Shown here: in pieces, positions 1 to 8,869 of the stretch
Numbering within the stretch: the stretch's first letter is position 1
Layout: every line of letters starts with the position of its first letter
Origin: Pseudomonadota bacterium
GTDB taxonomy: Bacteria; Pseudomonadota; Alphaproteobacteria; Rhodospirillales; Magnetospirillaceae
DNA: 64,000 nt
Reading direction: 5' to 3'
Assembly (NCBI GenBank): GCA_023458315.1
Contig: JAEXAH010000124.1
Coordinates: 5,787 to 69,786, forward strand
Position numbers and translations under genes: made by a program
The notes under the pieces: model-generated
The model's database searches: none
Told to the model about the DNA's origin: nothing
The model's input: only the letters and a program-made list of their open reading frames with translations

Positions 1-567
1 CACATTCTGGGCGAGATGAACAAGGGCATTTCCTCGGCCCGCGAGGAAGTCTCGGGCAATGCTCCGCGCATCACCACCTTCAACATTCCGAAGGAAAAGA
101 TCCGCGAAGTCATCGGCACCGGCGGCAAGGTCATCCGCGAAATCTGCGAACAGACCGGCGCCAAGATCGACATCGAGGACGACGGCACCATCAAGGTCGC
201 TTCGTCCGACATCGACGCCGCCCAGCGCGCCATCGACTGGATCCGCGGCATCGTCGCCGAGCCGGAGCTGGGCGTGGTCTACACCGGCAAGGTCGTGAAG
301 GTGGTCGATTTCGGCGCCTTCGTGAACTTCCTCGGCTCGCGCGATGGCCTGGTCCACATCTCCGAAATCAGCCGCGAGCGTGTCGCCAAGACCGCCGACG
401 TGCTGAAGCAGGGCGATTCGGTCAAGGTCAAGGTGCTGGGCTTCGACGATCGCGGCAAGGTCAAGCTGTCCATGAAGTGCGTGGACCAGGAGACCGGCGA
501 GGACATCACCGCCCAGATCGAGGCGGAGAAGGCCGAGCGCCGCAAGGAGCGCAAGAACGACGAGTAA
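1..567 (+). CDS. pnp: Polyribonucleotide nucleotidyltransferase, C-terminal part
   Basis: The frame is open from the first base, so the N-terminal catalytic RNase PH domains lie outside the window. What remains is the RNA-binding end of PNPase: a KH domain with its GxxG loop (IGTGGK) followed by an S1 domain (about residues 95-160, starting GVVYTGKVVKV) and a charged Lys/Arg/Glu tail. PNPase degrades mRNA 3'-5' phosphorolytically in the cytoplasm, often in the RNase E degradosome. KH and S1 in this order with this spacing are diagnostic. A strong hairpin terminator follows the stop at once. Confidence 0.95.
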   Translation, partial: HILGEMNKGISSAREEVSGNAPRITTFNIPKEKIREVIGTGGKVIREICEQTGAKIDIEDDGTIKVASSDIDAAQRAIDWIRGIVAEPELGVVYTGKVVKVVDFGAFVNFLGSRDGLVHISEISRERVAKTADVLKQGDSVKVKVLGFDDRGKVKLSMKCVDQETGEDITAQIEAEKAERRKERKNDE

Positions 568-595
568 TCGTCTTTCTTTGCATCGCTACGGAAAG

Positions 596-623
596 GCGGG
601 TCGCGCAAGCGGCCCGCTTTTTT
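596..623 (+). terminator. Rho-independent terminator of pnp
   Basis: A 9-bp stem (gcgggtcgc / gcggcccgc, one G-U pair) with a GCAA loop is followed by six T residues at 618-623. It lies 29 bases after the pnp stop and before the convergent Ehr operon. Confidence 0.9.
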
Positions 624-648
624 GATTCTTGGCCGGGGCCGTTCGCCC

Positions 649-1179
649 CTATCCCCCGACGTGCCGGAGCAGCGCCAGCAATCCGGCCAGGATGTCGCGG
701 GGGGCGGGGGGGCAGCCGGGGATGTGCAGATCCACCGGCAGCACGGCCGAGACGCCGCCCGCCACCGCATAGGACCCGGCGAAGCAACCGCCGTCGCGGC
801 CGCAATCGCCCAGCGCCACCACCCATTTCGGCGCGGGCGTGGCGTCCCAGGTGCGGCGCAGGGCCTCGGCCATGTTGTGGGTGACGGGGCCTGTCACCAG
901 CAGCACGTCGGCGTGACGCGGGCTGGCCACGAACTTGATGCCGAAGCGTTCCAGATCGTGCACCGGGTTGTTGACGGCGTGCAGTTCCAGTTCGCAGGCG
1001 TTGCAGCTTCCGGCGTCCACTTCGCGGATGGCGAGGCTGCGGCCCAGGCGGCCGCGCGCCTCGGCGGCGAATTCGTCGGCCAGTTCGGCCAGCCCCTCGA
1101 CCGAGGGTTCCGGCGCCGCCTCGGTATAGGCGCCCTTGATCAGATGGCGGGCGAACAGGTGGGCGATGGGGGGGATCAT
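649..1179 (-). CDS. HyfI/NuoB-like iron-sulfur subunit of an Ehr-type complex
   Basis: Small electron-transfer subunit homologous to HyfI/HycG of formate hydrogenlyase and NuoB of complex I. It should carry one [4Fe-4S] cluster next to the large subunit. Cluster ligands are visible: a CNAC motif near the N-terminus, GDCGRDGGC in the middle and PGCPPAP near the end. It is the last gene of the six-gene minus-strand operon. I chose the ATG at 1179 because GAGG lies six bases upstream, overlapping the stop of the large subunit gene. An in-frame ATG at 1197 would lengthen the protein by six residues and overlap the upstream gene by 11 bases. The cluster ligands are intact although the partner large subunit has lost its metal site. 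Confidence 0.85.
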   Translation of the reverse strand: MIPPIAHLFARHLIKGAYTEAAPEPSVEGLAELADEFAAEARGRLGRSLAIREVDAGSCNACELELHAVNNPVHDLERFGIKFVASPRHADVLLVTGPVTHNMAEALRRTWDATPAPKWVVALGDCGRDGGCFAGSYAVAGGVSAVLPVDLHIPGCPPAPRDILAGLLALLRHVGG

Positions 1180-1186
1180 GCGCGCC

Positions 1187-2704
1187 TCACAAATCATGCC
1201 CTGAATAGGAACAATTGAACGATTTGTTGATGATCGGGAAGTCGGCGACGATGTTGCCCTCGATGGCGGCTTCCAGCAGCGGCCACTGGAACCATGACGG
1301 GTCATGCGGATGGCAGCGCACCACCTTGCCGGTTTCCGACAGGCGCAGCCACACCACCACCTCGCCGCGAAAGCCCTCGGCCACCGCCACGCCCTCGCCC
1401 GCCCGCAGCGGCAGCGGCACGGCGATGGGACCGGCGGGCAGGCGGGCCAGGATCTGGTCGATCAGGTTCAGGCTTTGCGTCACTTCCTCGGCACGGATCA
1501 GGATGCGCGAATGCACGTCGCCCTCGGCCCGTACCGGAATGTCGAAATCCAGGTCGTCATAAGGGGCATGGCCGGGGAATTTACGGGCGTCGTGGGCGCG
1601 CGAACTGGCGCGGCCCACATAGCCGCCCGCCCCGAAGCGGTGAACCAGGGCGGCGCTGATCTGGCCGGTGCCGGTGGTGCGGTCCAGCAGCGATGGCGTT
1701 TCCTCGTACAGCACCATGGCGCGGCGGAAATCCTTGCGCAGCGTGTGCAGCACCTTGTGCAGATCGTTGCGGTGGCTTTCGTCCAGGTCGACCGCGACGC
1801 CGCCCGGCACCACCCGGTCCATCAGCAGGCGGTGGCCGAAACAGGCGGCGTTGGCGCGCAGCACCCGCTCGCGCAGCACCGACAGATGGCTGAGCATGAT
1901 GGCGAAGGCGGCGTCGTTGCAGATGGCGCCGATGTCGCCCAGATGGTTGGCGACCCGCTCCATCTCGGCCATCAGGGCGCGCAGCCAGACGGCGCGTGGC
2001 GGCGCCTCGATGCCCAGCGCCGCCTCGACCGCGCGGGCGAAGGCCAGGGCGTAGGCCACGGTGGAATCGCCCGACACCCGGCCGACGATGCGGGCGGCAT
2101 CGGCGATGGGCTTGCCCTGCATCAGCCCCTCGACGCCCTTGTGCAGATAGCCCAGGCGTTCCTCCAGCCGCACCACCGTCTCGCCCTGGGCGTGAAAGCG
2201 GAAATGGCCGGGCTCGATGATGCCCGCATGCACCGGCCCCACCGGAATCTGGTGCAGTCCCTCGCCTTCGGCAGTGCGGAAAGTATAGGCGTGCGGCCCG
2301 CCATCATAGGCGCGCGGGCTGCCCAGCGGATGCTTGACCGCCCAGCGGCCATGATCCAGCCATGCCCGCTGATCGGCCAGACCCTGCGGCGCCAGGCCAT
2401 AGAGATCGTGGATGGCCCGCTCCAGCCGGATGGCGCCCGGGCGGCGCTTGGCCAGACCGACGAAGCGCTGGTTGACGCAGGAATGGGACACCACCGCCAG
2501 CGTCTCGTTCTCGTCGTCGCGGAACAGGGCGTGCACCTCGTTGGGTTCGGCCCATTCGGCCATCAGCACCCAATCGGCGGCGGCAAGGCGATCCTCGAAG
2601 GCGCGCCAGCCGGGCAGGTCCAACTGGAAGCGCGGCCACGGCCGGTGGCCCGCCACCTCGCGGCCCATGGACAGGAAATCAAGCAGCGCGACTTTGCCCA
2701 GCAT
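1187..2704 (-). CDS. HyfG/HycE-like large subunit lacking most [NiFe] ligands
   Basis: 505 residues: an N-terminal NuoC-like part (about 1-130) fused to a NuoD/hydrogenase large-subunit part, the same fusion as HyfG and HycE. Catalytic [NiFe] hydrogenases need two CxxC pairs. At residues 205-212, where HycE has an RxCGxC motif, this protein reads RIVGRVSG, so both cysteines are replaced. Near the C-terminus the expected DPCxxC is represented by FNCSYS, keeping at most one cysteine. It therefore cannot hold a normal [NiFe] site. Known Ehr (energy-converting hydrogenase-related) complexes share this loss. It starts four bases after the HyfF-like stop. An automatic hydrogenase-4 or formate hydrogenlyase label would mislead. 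Confidence 0.88.
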   Translation of the reverse strand: MLGKVALLDFLSMGREVAGHRPWPRFQLDLPGWRAFEDRLAAADWVLMAEWAEPNEVHALFRDDENETLAVVSHSCVNQRFVGLAKRRPGAIRLERAIHDLYGLAPQGLADQRAWLDHGRWAVKHPLGSPRAYDGGPHAYTFRTAEGEGLHQIPVGPVHAGIIEPGHFRFHAQGETVVRLEERLGYLHKGVEGLMQGKPIADAARIVGRVSGDSTVAYALAFARAVEAALGIEAPPRAVWLRALMAEMERVANHLGDIGAICNDAAFAIMLSHLSVLRERVLRANAACFGHRLLMDRVVPGGVAVDLDESHRNDLHKVLHTLRKDFRRAMVLYEETPSLLDRTTGTGQISAALVHRFGAGGYVGRASSRAHDARKFPGHAPYDDLDFDIPVRAEGDVHSRILIRAEEVTQSLNLIDQILARLPAGPIAVPLPLRAGEGVAVAEGFRGEVVVWLRLSETGKVVRCHPHDPSWFQWPLLEAAIEGNIVADFPIINKSFNCSYSGHDL

Positions 2705-2708
2705 GGCC

Positions 2709-4187
2709 CTACCCCAACAATCCGGCGACGGTCTGGAACCAGCGCGTCAGCACCGGCGGCAGGTACAGGCCCGCCACCAGCACCAGCGCCAGATGGGCCC
2801 ACAGCGGCACATAGGCCAGGGCGCCGACGAAGCCGCCGGGGCGGCCATGGGCCGGATGGGGATGGTCGGGCGGCGGCCCGAAGGCCATGCCTTGCAGCCG
2901 CAGCAGCAGCGCGGCGAAGGCCAGCAACAGCCCCAGGATCAGCGGTACCGCCAGCAACGGCTGGCGGGCAAAGGTCGAACTGACCACCAGGAACTCGCTC
3001 ATGAACACGCCCATGGGCGGCATGCCGGCGATGGCCAGCACGGCGATGACGAAGGCCCAGCCCAGCGCCGGGCTGGTTTCGGTCAGGCCGGTGATCTCGT
3101 TGATGCGCTTGGTCCCGGCGTTCTGGGTGATGATGCCGACCGCGAAGAACACCGCCGATTTGGTCAGCGAGTGCATGGTCATGTGCATCAGCCCGGCGAA
3201 ATTGGCCACCGCGCCGCCCATGCCGAAGGCGAAGGTGATGACGCCCATGTGCTCGATGGAGGAATAGGCGAACAGCCGCTTGATGTCGCCGCGCTTGAAC
3301 AGCATGAAGGCGGCGACGAACAGCGACGTCAGCCCCATCATCACCATCAGCGGCCCCGGCGCCAGGGTGTCCGGGTTGGCGGCGATGATCATCTTGAAGC
3401 GCAGCAGGGCATAGAGCGCGACGTTGAGCAGCAGGCCCGACAGCACCGCCGAAATGGGGGTGGGGCCTTCGGCATGGGCGTCGGGCAGCCAGGCATGCAG
3501 CGGCGCCAGACCGACCTTGGTGCCATAGCCGACCAGCACGAAGACGAAACCCAAATTCAGCAGATCGGGCTGGAACCCGGCGGCCTTCGTCACCAGCAGG
3601 GTCCAGGCCATGGCGTCGGCGCCGTCGCCCATCACCGGCTGCGCCGCCAGATAGACCAGGGTGGTGCCGAACAGCGCCAGACCGATGCCGACCGAGCACA
3701 GGATGAAATACTTCCACGCCGCCTCGATGGCCTCGCGCGAGCGGTACAGGCTGACCATCAGCACGGTGGTCAGGGTCGCCGCCTCGACCGCCACCCACAT
3801 GACGCCGGTGTTGTTGGCGGTCAGCGCCAGCAGCATGGTGAACAGGAACGCCTGATACATGGAATGGTAAAAGCGCAGATGGGTGGCGCTCAGGCGCTCG
3901 GCCTCGGTCTCGCGCGCGATGTAGGCGGCCGAGAACACCGAGGTGGTCATGCCGATGAAGGCGGTCAGCACCACCAGGGTGACGTTGAAATCGTCGATGA
4001 ACAGCAGCCGGGTCGGCTCGGGCCGCACCGACAGCAGCACCAAGGACGCGGCGAAGGTCAGGAACGACACGCCCACATTGACCCACGACGCCGCCCGCCA
4101 ATGGGGCAGCACCGCCAGCAATCCCGCCGAAGCCAGCGGAATGGCGAGAATCCAGGACAGCGGATTGTCCAGCCCCGGCAACATCAT
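2709..4187 (-). CDS. HyfF/NuoN-like antiporter-type membrane subunit
   Basis: 492 residues, strongly hydrophobic, with the proton-translocating (Mrp antiporter-like) domain shared by HyfF, NuoL, NuoM and NuoN. The family signature is seen: a conserved Glu in an early helix (VAVEAATL), the KVGLAPLHAWLPDAHAEGP loop and the later AYSSIEHMG segment. It should contribute to ion pumping or potential coupling in the inner membrane. Length is close to E. coli HyfF. The ATG at 4187 overlaps the TGA of the HyfE-like gene; a second ATG follows directly, so the start could be 4184. It is fourth in the operon. Confidence 0.87.
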   Translation of the reverse strand: MMLPGLDNPLSWILAIPLASAGLLAVLPHWRAASWVNVGVSFLTFAASLVLLSVRPEPTRLLFIDDFNVTLVVLTAFIGMTTSVFSAAYIARETEAERLSATHLRFYHSMYQAFLFTMLLALTANNTGVMWVAVEAATLTTVLMVSLYRSREAIEAAWKYFILCSVGIGLALFGTTLVYLAAQPVMGDGADAMAWTLLVTKAAGFQPDLLNLGFVFVLVGYGTKVGLAPLHAWLPDAHAEGPTPISAVLSGLLLNVALYALLRFKMIIAANPDTLAPGPLMVMMGLTSLFVAAFMLFKRGDIKRLFAYSSIEHMGVITFAFGMGGAVANFAGLMHMTMHSLTKSAVFFAVGIITQNAGTKRINEITGLTETSPALGWAFVIAVLAIAGMPPMGVFMSEFLVVSSTFARQPLLAVPLILGLLLAFAALLLRLQGMAFGPPPDHPHPAHGRPGGFVGALAYVPLWAHLALVLVAGLYLPPVLTRWFQTVAGLLG

Positions 4188-4849
4188 TGGCGGTCGCCCC
4201 GGAAAGTCTCGATGTAATTGAGGTCCAGCGAGTCGAAACGCTCGCGGATACGGAAAAAGAAGATGCCGAACAGCGTCATGGCCACCAGCACCGAGAAGGC
4301 CACGGAAATCTCCACCACCAGCGGCATGCCCTTGGCCGAGACGGCGGCCAGGATCAGGCCGTTTTCCAGCGCCATGAAGCCCACCACCTGGGTCACGGCG
4401 TTGCGCCGGGTGATCATCATCAGCATGCCCAGCAGCACCACGCTCATGGCCAGGGCCAGACTCTCGCGGGTCAGGGCGGCGGCCTTGGCCGTCACCGGCA
4501 GCACCAGCAGGATCGACAGCGCCACCAGCGCCACGCCGATGATCATGGTCCAGCCGATGGACAAGGCCGTTTCCACCGTGCGGTGAATGCCGAGGCGTTC
4601 CACCAGCCAGTGCAGGGCGAAGGGCACGATCATCGCCTTGAACACCAGGGCGATGGCGGCGGTGAAATACAGATGCGGCGCGTCCTGGACGTGGGCCTGC
4701 CACGCGGCGGCGGCGGCCAGGGCCAGCGCCTGGAAGGAAAAGGTGTTCAGCACCGCGAACAGGCGGCGCTGGTACAGCAGCGCGAACCCGGCCATCAGCA
4801 CGGTGGCGCCGATCAGGTGGGCAAGGTCGTAGGACAGCGCCTGGCTCAT
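4184..4849 (-). CDS. HyfE-like membrane subunit (NuoK-related)
   Basis: 221 residues with about seven predicted hydrophobic helices. Length and pattern match HyfE of hydrogenase-4, whose C-terminal half resembles NuoK. It contains an AIALVFKAMIVPFALHW stretch with the family lysine. It is probably a membrane subunit linking the antiporter-like module to the HyfC-like subunit. Start and stop both overlap the neighbouring genes (ATGA junctions), indicating tight translational coupling. Confidence 0.85.
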   Translation of the reverse strand: MSQALSYDLAHLIGATVLMAGFALLYQRRLFAVLNTFSFQALALAAAAAWQAHVQDAPHLYFTAAIALVFKAMIVPFALHWLVERLGIHRTVETALSIGWTMIIGVALVALSILLVLPVTAKAAALTRESLALAMSVVLLGMLMMITRRNAVTQVVGFMALENGLILAAVSAKGMPLVVEISVAFSVLVAMTLFGIFFFRIRERFDSLDLNYIETFRGDRQ

Positions 4850-5817
4850 CACACCGCCTCCGACACATAAAGGAAGATGGTGGCCAGCAGCCCCAGCAGC
4901 AGCGCGCCGCCCAGGAAGTCGACGTAACGGAACACCCGCATCTTGGCGATGGAGGTTTCGAACAGCGCCAGCACGGTCGCCAGGGTGCCCAGCTTGACCA
5001 GGAACGCCGCCATGCCCACCGCCACGCCCAGCGGCCCGGCCCCCGGCTGCGCCATGCCCCACGGCGCGAACAGACAGGCGATCAGCGCCATGTACAGCGT
5101 CAGCTTGACCATGGACGCCGCCTCGATCATCGCCAGATGGCGACCGGAATATTCCAGCACCATGGCCTCGTGCACCATGGTCAGCTCCAGGTGGGTCGAG
5201 GGGTTGTCGATGGGGATGCGGCCGTTCTCGGCGATGGCGACCATGACCATGGCGGCCAGGGCCAGACCCACCGACACTTCCAGGCCGATATTGCCGCCCA
5301 GCACATAGGCGACGATCTGCGCCGGTTGGGTGGTGCCCGACACCAGCGACAGCGAGAACGTCACCATCAGCATGGCCGGTTCGGCCAAGGACGCGATCAG
5401 CATCTCGCGGCTGGCGCCGATGCCGCCGAAGGCGGTGCCCACGTCCATGCCCGCCAGCGCCAGCCAGAACCGCCCCACCGCCAGCAGCGCCACCAGGGCG
5501 ATCATGTCGGCGGCCGGGGCCAGGAAGATGTTGGTGGTGAAGGTGGGGATCAGGCACGCCGCCAGCCAGGCCGAGGCGAACACCACATAGGGCGCGGCGC
5601 GGAACACCCACGACGCCGAATGGGCCACCACCGCCTCTTTCTGGGTCAGGCGGTAAAGGTCACGATAGGGCTGCCACGGCGCCGGGCCGCGCCGCCCGTT
5701 CAGCCGCGCCTTCAGCCAGCGCACATAGCCCGTGACCAGCGGCGCGGTGGCCAGCGCCAGCACGATCTGCACCATCTGCCACAGGATGGGGGTGACGATG
5801 GGGGGAAGCTGGTTCAT
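4849..5817 (-). CDS. HyfC/HycD-like membrane anchor subunit (NuoH family)
   Basis: 322 residues, about eight transmembrane helices, homologous to HyfC/HycD and NuoH. The conserved loop ENGRIPIDNPSTHLELTMVHE holds the acidic residues that couple the peripheral redox arm to the membrane arm. A second family motif, KLNGRRGPAPWQPYRDLYRL-like, lies near the N-terminus. It should anchor the HyfG/HyfI-like pair to the inner membrane. The ATG overlaps the stop of the HyfB-like gene (ATGA). Confidence 0.88.
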   Translation of the reverse strand: MNQLPPIVTPILWQMVQIVLALATAPLVTGYVRWLKARLNGRRGPAPWQPYRDLYRLTQKEAVVAHSASWVFRAAPYVVFASAWLAACLIPTFTTNIFLAPAADMIALVALLAVGRFWLALAGMDVGTAFGGIGASREMLIASLAEPAMLMVTFSLSLVSGTTQPAQIVAYVLGGNIGLEVSVGLALAAMVMVAIAENGRIPIDNPSTHLELTMVHEAMVLEYSGRHLAMIEAASMVKLTLYMALIACLFAPWGMAQPGAGPLGVAVGMAAFLVKLGTLATVLALFETSIAKMRVFRYVDFLGGALLLGLLATIFLYVSEAV

Positions 5818-7823
5818 TGCTGCTGCCTCACCGCCACCACCAGAAGCAGGAAGACCAGGGTGCAGAACATCATCAGCAGATAGCGCCGCACCGTCAGGTA
5901 TTGCATGCGGTTGACCTGCTCGGCCAACAGATCGACCAGCCGGGCGACCCGCAGGTACAGGCCGTTCCACACCGGATCGGTCATGCTGAGCCGGTGGCGG
6001 GCCGGGGCGTCGTCGCCCGGTTGCGGCATGACGACGGTTTCGCGTGCCTGGAACACCGTCGCCGCCACCGACCGGCGCAACGGCTGGGCAAAGGACTGGC
6101 CGGTATACTGGGTGGCGGGATCGTCGCCCGGCGTGCCGCAATCCCACGCATCGGCGGCGCGGATGCGGGCGTTGCCGATGCGGTGCACCAGGGCGATGGC
6201 GATGCCGAACAGCGCCAGCCCGATCATCACCAGCACGGTGCCGGAATACGAGCCGCGGGTGTTGGACACCGGCGACAGGAACGGCCAGCCCAAATCCGAG
6301 GACACCGCGAAGCTGGTGCCGATCAGCGGCTGCACCACGGCGGACAACGCATCGGTGACGGTGACGGGGATGGCGCCCAGCACCACGCACAGCGCCGCCA
6401 GCGCCACCAGCGACCAGCGCATGCCGAAGGTGGTTTCGGCGGCCTCGGCGGCGGCCTCGGACCGCGGACGGCCCAGAAAGACGATGCCGTAGGCGCGCAC
6501 GAAGCAGGCGGCGGCCAGGGCGGCGGCCAGGGCCAGCAGGGCGCCGACCACCGGCACGCCGAACTTCATGGCCCAATGGGGCACCACCGGCCCCTTGAAC
6601 AGCGATTGCAGGATCAGCCATTCCGAAACGAAGCCGTTGAGCGGCGGCAGCGCCGAGATGGCGGCGGCCCCCATCAAAAAGGCGGCGCCGGTCCACGGCA
6701 TGCGCTTCAGCAGCCCGCCCAACCCGTTCAGCGACCGGGTGCCGGTGGCGGTCAGCACGCTGCCCGCGCCCAGGAACAGCAGGCTTTTGATCACCGCGTG
6801 GTTGGCGGCGTGATACAGGCCCGCCACCAGGGCCAGGGCGGCCAGGTTCTTCTCGCCATCATCCTTGAAGGCGATGGCCAGACCGATGCCGATGACCACG
6901 ATGCCCACGTTCTCGACGGTGGAATAGGCCAGCAGGGTTTTCAAATCGTCCTGCATCAGCGCATACAGCACGCCCATCACCGCGCTGATGCCGCCCACCA
7001 CCATCATGGCGGCGCCCCATTGCCAGCCCACATGGCCGTGCAAATCCATCAGGATGCGGATCAGGCCGTACAGCGCCACCTTGGTCATGACGCCGCTCAT
7101 CAGCGCCGAGACGTGGCTGGGCGCCGCCGGATGGGCCAGCGGCAGCCAGGCGTGCAGCGGCACCAGACCGGCCTTGCTGCCCGCGCCCAGCAGCGCCAGC
7201 AGCACCACCAGCGACCCGGCCACCGGCCCCAGGGAATGCAGCCGCATGGAGGCGAAGGTATAGTCGCCGTCGCCACCCGCCAGCAGGCCGAAGGCGGGCA
7301 ACAGACAGAAGGTGCCGAACACCGCCATGGTCAGATAGACCAGCCCGGCGCGGCGGTTCTCGGCCTTGCGGTGGTCGGCCATGACCATCAGCCAGGACGC
7401 CAGCGACATGAATTCCCAGGCCACCAGGAAGACGAAGGCGTCGTCGGCCACCAGCACCGAATTCATGCCGAACAGGAACAGCGGATAGAACGGCGTCACC
7501 CGGCGGCGTTCCGGCAGGTGGGCGGAATAGCCGATGGCGAAGGCCGAGGCGGCGGCGGCGGGGACGTTGACGATCAGCAGGAACAGCGCCGACAGGTTAT
7601 CGACGCGGAAATGGGCGTGCAGCCACGGCAGGCCGAACGGCAGCACCAATGTGGGCGCGCCGCCCAGGCGGCCGCCCAGATGTTCCAGCCCGGCGGAAAT
7701 CAGTGCCACCGAACACAGGAAGGCCCCCGCATAGACCATGCCGTGCACGGCGTCGCGCCGCCCGGCGACGATGGCCAGCATCGACAGGATCGGCAACGCC
7801 AGCAACGCGACGGCGATCAGCAT
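5814..7823 (-). CDS. HyfB/NuoL-like antiporter-type membrane subunit
   Basis: 669 residues, first gene of the operon. It is a long Mrp/NuoL-type proton-translocating protein with the GSKAGLVPLHAWLPLAHPAAPSHVSALMSG motif region (given here as landmarks around residues 235-265), a helix Glu in AWEFMSLASW and a C-terminal extension typical of HyfB. The ATG at 7823 has a GGGGGAGA ribosome site about eight bases upstream and is preferred over an upstream in-frame start that adds an unrelated polar leader. A sigma70-like promoter is visible at 7941-7968. No HyfA/HyfH ferredoxin genes, formate dehydrogenase or hydrogenase maturation genes are nearby. Confidence 0.88.
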   Translation of the reverse strand: MLIAVALLALPILSMLAIVAGRRDAVHGMVYAGAFLCSVALISAGLEHLGGRLGGAPTLVLPFGLPWLHAHFRVDNLSALFLLIVNVPAAAASAFAIGYSAHLPERRRVTPFYPLFLFGMNSVLVADDAFVFLVAWEFMSLASWLMVMADHRKAENRRAGLVYLTMAVFGTFCLLPAFGLLAGGDGDYTFASMRLHSLGPVAGSLVVLLALLGAGSKAGLVPLHAWLPLAHPAAPSHVSALMSGVMTKVALYGLIRILMDLHGHVGWQWGAAMMVVGGISAVMGVLYALMQDDLKTLLAYSTVENVGIVVIGIGLAIAFKDDGEKNLAALALVAGLYHAANHAVIKSLLFLGAGSVLTATGTRSLNGLGGLLKRMPWTGAAFLMGAAAISALPPLNGFVSEWLILQSLFKGPVVPHWAMKFGVPVVGALLALAAALAAACFVRAYGIVFLGRPRSEAAAEAAETTFGMRWSLVALAALCVVLGAIPVTVTDALSAVVQPLIGTSFAVSSDLGWPFLSPVSNTRGSYSGTVLVMIGLALFGIAIALVHRIGNARIRAADAWDCGTPGDDPATQYTGQSFAQPLRRSVAATVFQARETVVMPQPGDDAPARHRLSMTDPVWNGLYLRVARLVDLLAEQVNRMQYLTVRRYLLMMFCTLVFLLLVVAVRQQQ

Positions 7824-7940
7824 GGGCGCCGTCTCCCCCGGCACCGGCTGTTCAGGTCTGCCCGCAAAGCTTTCCTCCGCCCCAGAGGGTGTGTCGGCCG
7901 GTCCCTTGCGGCGATTGATTGTTTCTTGTCGGGACGGGGA

Positions 7941-7968
7941 ATTGTAACACGCGGTCCCCAAACGGCAA
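7941..7968 (-). promoter_or_regulatory. Candidate sigma70 promoter for the Ehr-type operon
   Basis: Read on the minus strand there is TTGCCG, a 16-base spacer and TACAAT, about 120 bases before the HyfB-like start. The surrounding leader is poor in coding signal. Confidence 0.5.
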
Positions 7969-8003
7969 CCGCGTCGAATCCCCTGGCGGCAGGGCGAAAG
8001 AAT

Positions 8004-8030
8004 AGGGGGCGGCCCGGCGGGCCGCCCCCT
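8004..8030 (-). terminator. Terminator of the outer-membrane protein gene
   Basis: A perfect 12-bp GC stem (8004-8015 with 8019-8030) and a three-base loop lie 25 bases beyond the stop of the minus-strand barrel gene. On that strand the stem is followed by ATTCTTTC, a moderate T-rich tract. Confidence 0.75.
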
Positions 8031-8054
8031 TCGTCCGTGTCGGAACGGACCGGT

Positions 8055-8687
8055 TTACTTGCCGAACTTGTAGGCGAAACCGGCCAGGATCGAGTGGCTG
8101 GCGTATTCGCCGGTGAACTTGTCGCTGTCCACGTCGGCGAAATCACCGTCCTGGGTGCCGAAATAGCGGTATTGGGCGCTGAGTTCCCAATTCTTGCTCA
8201 GGTCATAGGACACACCGGCGAAGGCCTGATAGGCGAACACCCAATCGCTGTCGTCGACCACTTTGTTGTTGTTGACCTTCCATTCGGCATTGATGCGGCT
8301 CATGCCGATACCGGCGCCGACGAAGGGATGCCAGGCGCGGTTGGGCAGGAACGACAGCACGCCATTGGCCATCAGCGACAGCGACGAGGTATCGCCCGAG
8401 GCGTCGTTCACGTCGGTCAGGCTTTCCAGGCCGCTGTTGCGATAGCCGATCTCGGCCTCGACGCGCGGGGTGGCGAAGCTGAACGGCTTGAAGGCATAGC
8501 CGCCATGGACCTGTAGGGCATAACCGGTGTCGGCGCTGGCGGTGCCGCCGGCGCTGCCGTCTTTCGGCTTGATGTCCGAATCCTGGGCGAAATTCACACC
8601 GGCATCGGCGCCCACGTACCACTGGGCCTGGGCGGCGGTCGGCAGGGCCAGGAACAGTCCGGCGGCAACAATCTTGGCGATCTTCAT
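8055..8687 (-). CDS. Outer-membrane beta-barrel protein (OmpA/OmpW-like, opacity type)
   Basis: 210 residues with a clear signal peptide (MKIAKIVAAGLFLALPTAAQA, cleavage before QWYVG). The mature part has alternating hydrophobic strands: WYVGADAGVNF, a HGGYAFKP segment, WELSAQYRYFG and a C-terminal SILAGFAYKFGK. This is typical of an eight-stranded outer-membrane barrel. The start at 8687 was chosen for the signal peptide; an upstream in-frame ATG at 8771 would bury it. The ribosome site is weak (AAGGA about 11 bases upstream). It is a single-gene unit with its own terminator. The exact role (porin, adhesin or structural) cannot be read from the sequence. Confidence 0.75.
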   Translation of the reverse strand: MKIAKIVAAGLFLALPTAAQAQWYVGADAGVNFAQDSDIKPKDGSAGGTASADTGYALQVHGGYAFKPFSFATPRVEAEIGYRNSGLESLTDVNDASGDTSSLSLMANGVLSFLPNRAWHPFVGAGIGMSRINAEWKVNNNKVVDDSDWVFAYQAFAGVSYDLSKNWELSAQYRYFGTQDGDFADVDSDKFTGEYASHSILAGFAYKFGK

Positions 8688-8769
8688 GTGAGGAAGGATC
8701 CTTTTGCGTGACGTGCCGATCGCCCGCTCCCCATTGATCGGCACTTTTGAATACACGCGAAAGGATGCC

Positions 8770-8787
8770 ACCGGGTCTGCACCCGGT
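8770..8787. repeat. Inverted repeat between barrel gene and unknown gene
   Basis: ACCGGGT-CTGC-ACCCGGT is a perfect 7-bp inverted repeat in the 182-base gap between two minus-strand genes. It could be a weak terminator for the upstream gene or an operator for the barrel gene. A nearby direct repeat ATGGCATAG occurs at 8815 and 8831. Confidence 0.5.
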
Positions 8788-8869
8788 CACTTCCAAAAAG
8801 TTGCACGATGCCGCATGGCATAGTCCAATTATGGCATAGGACCATACGGAAAAACGCCTATTGGGGCGG

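Noticed and set aside
649..7823. Functional hydrogenase-4 or formate hydrogenlyase
   Set aside because: The large subunit lacks most [NiFe] ligands and no formate dehydrogenase or maturation genes accompany it.
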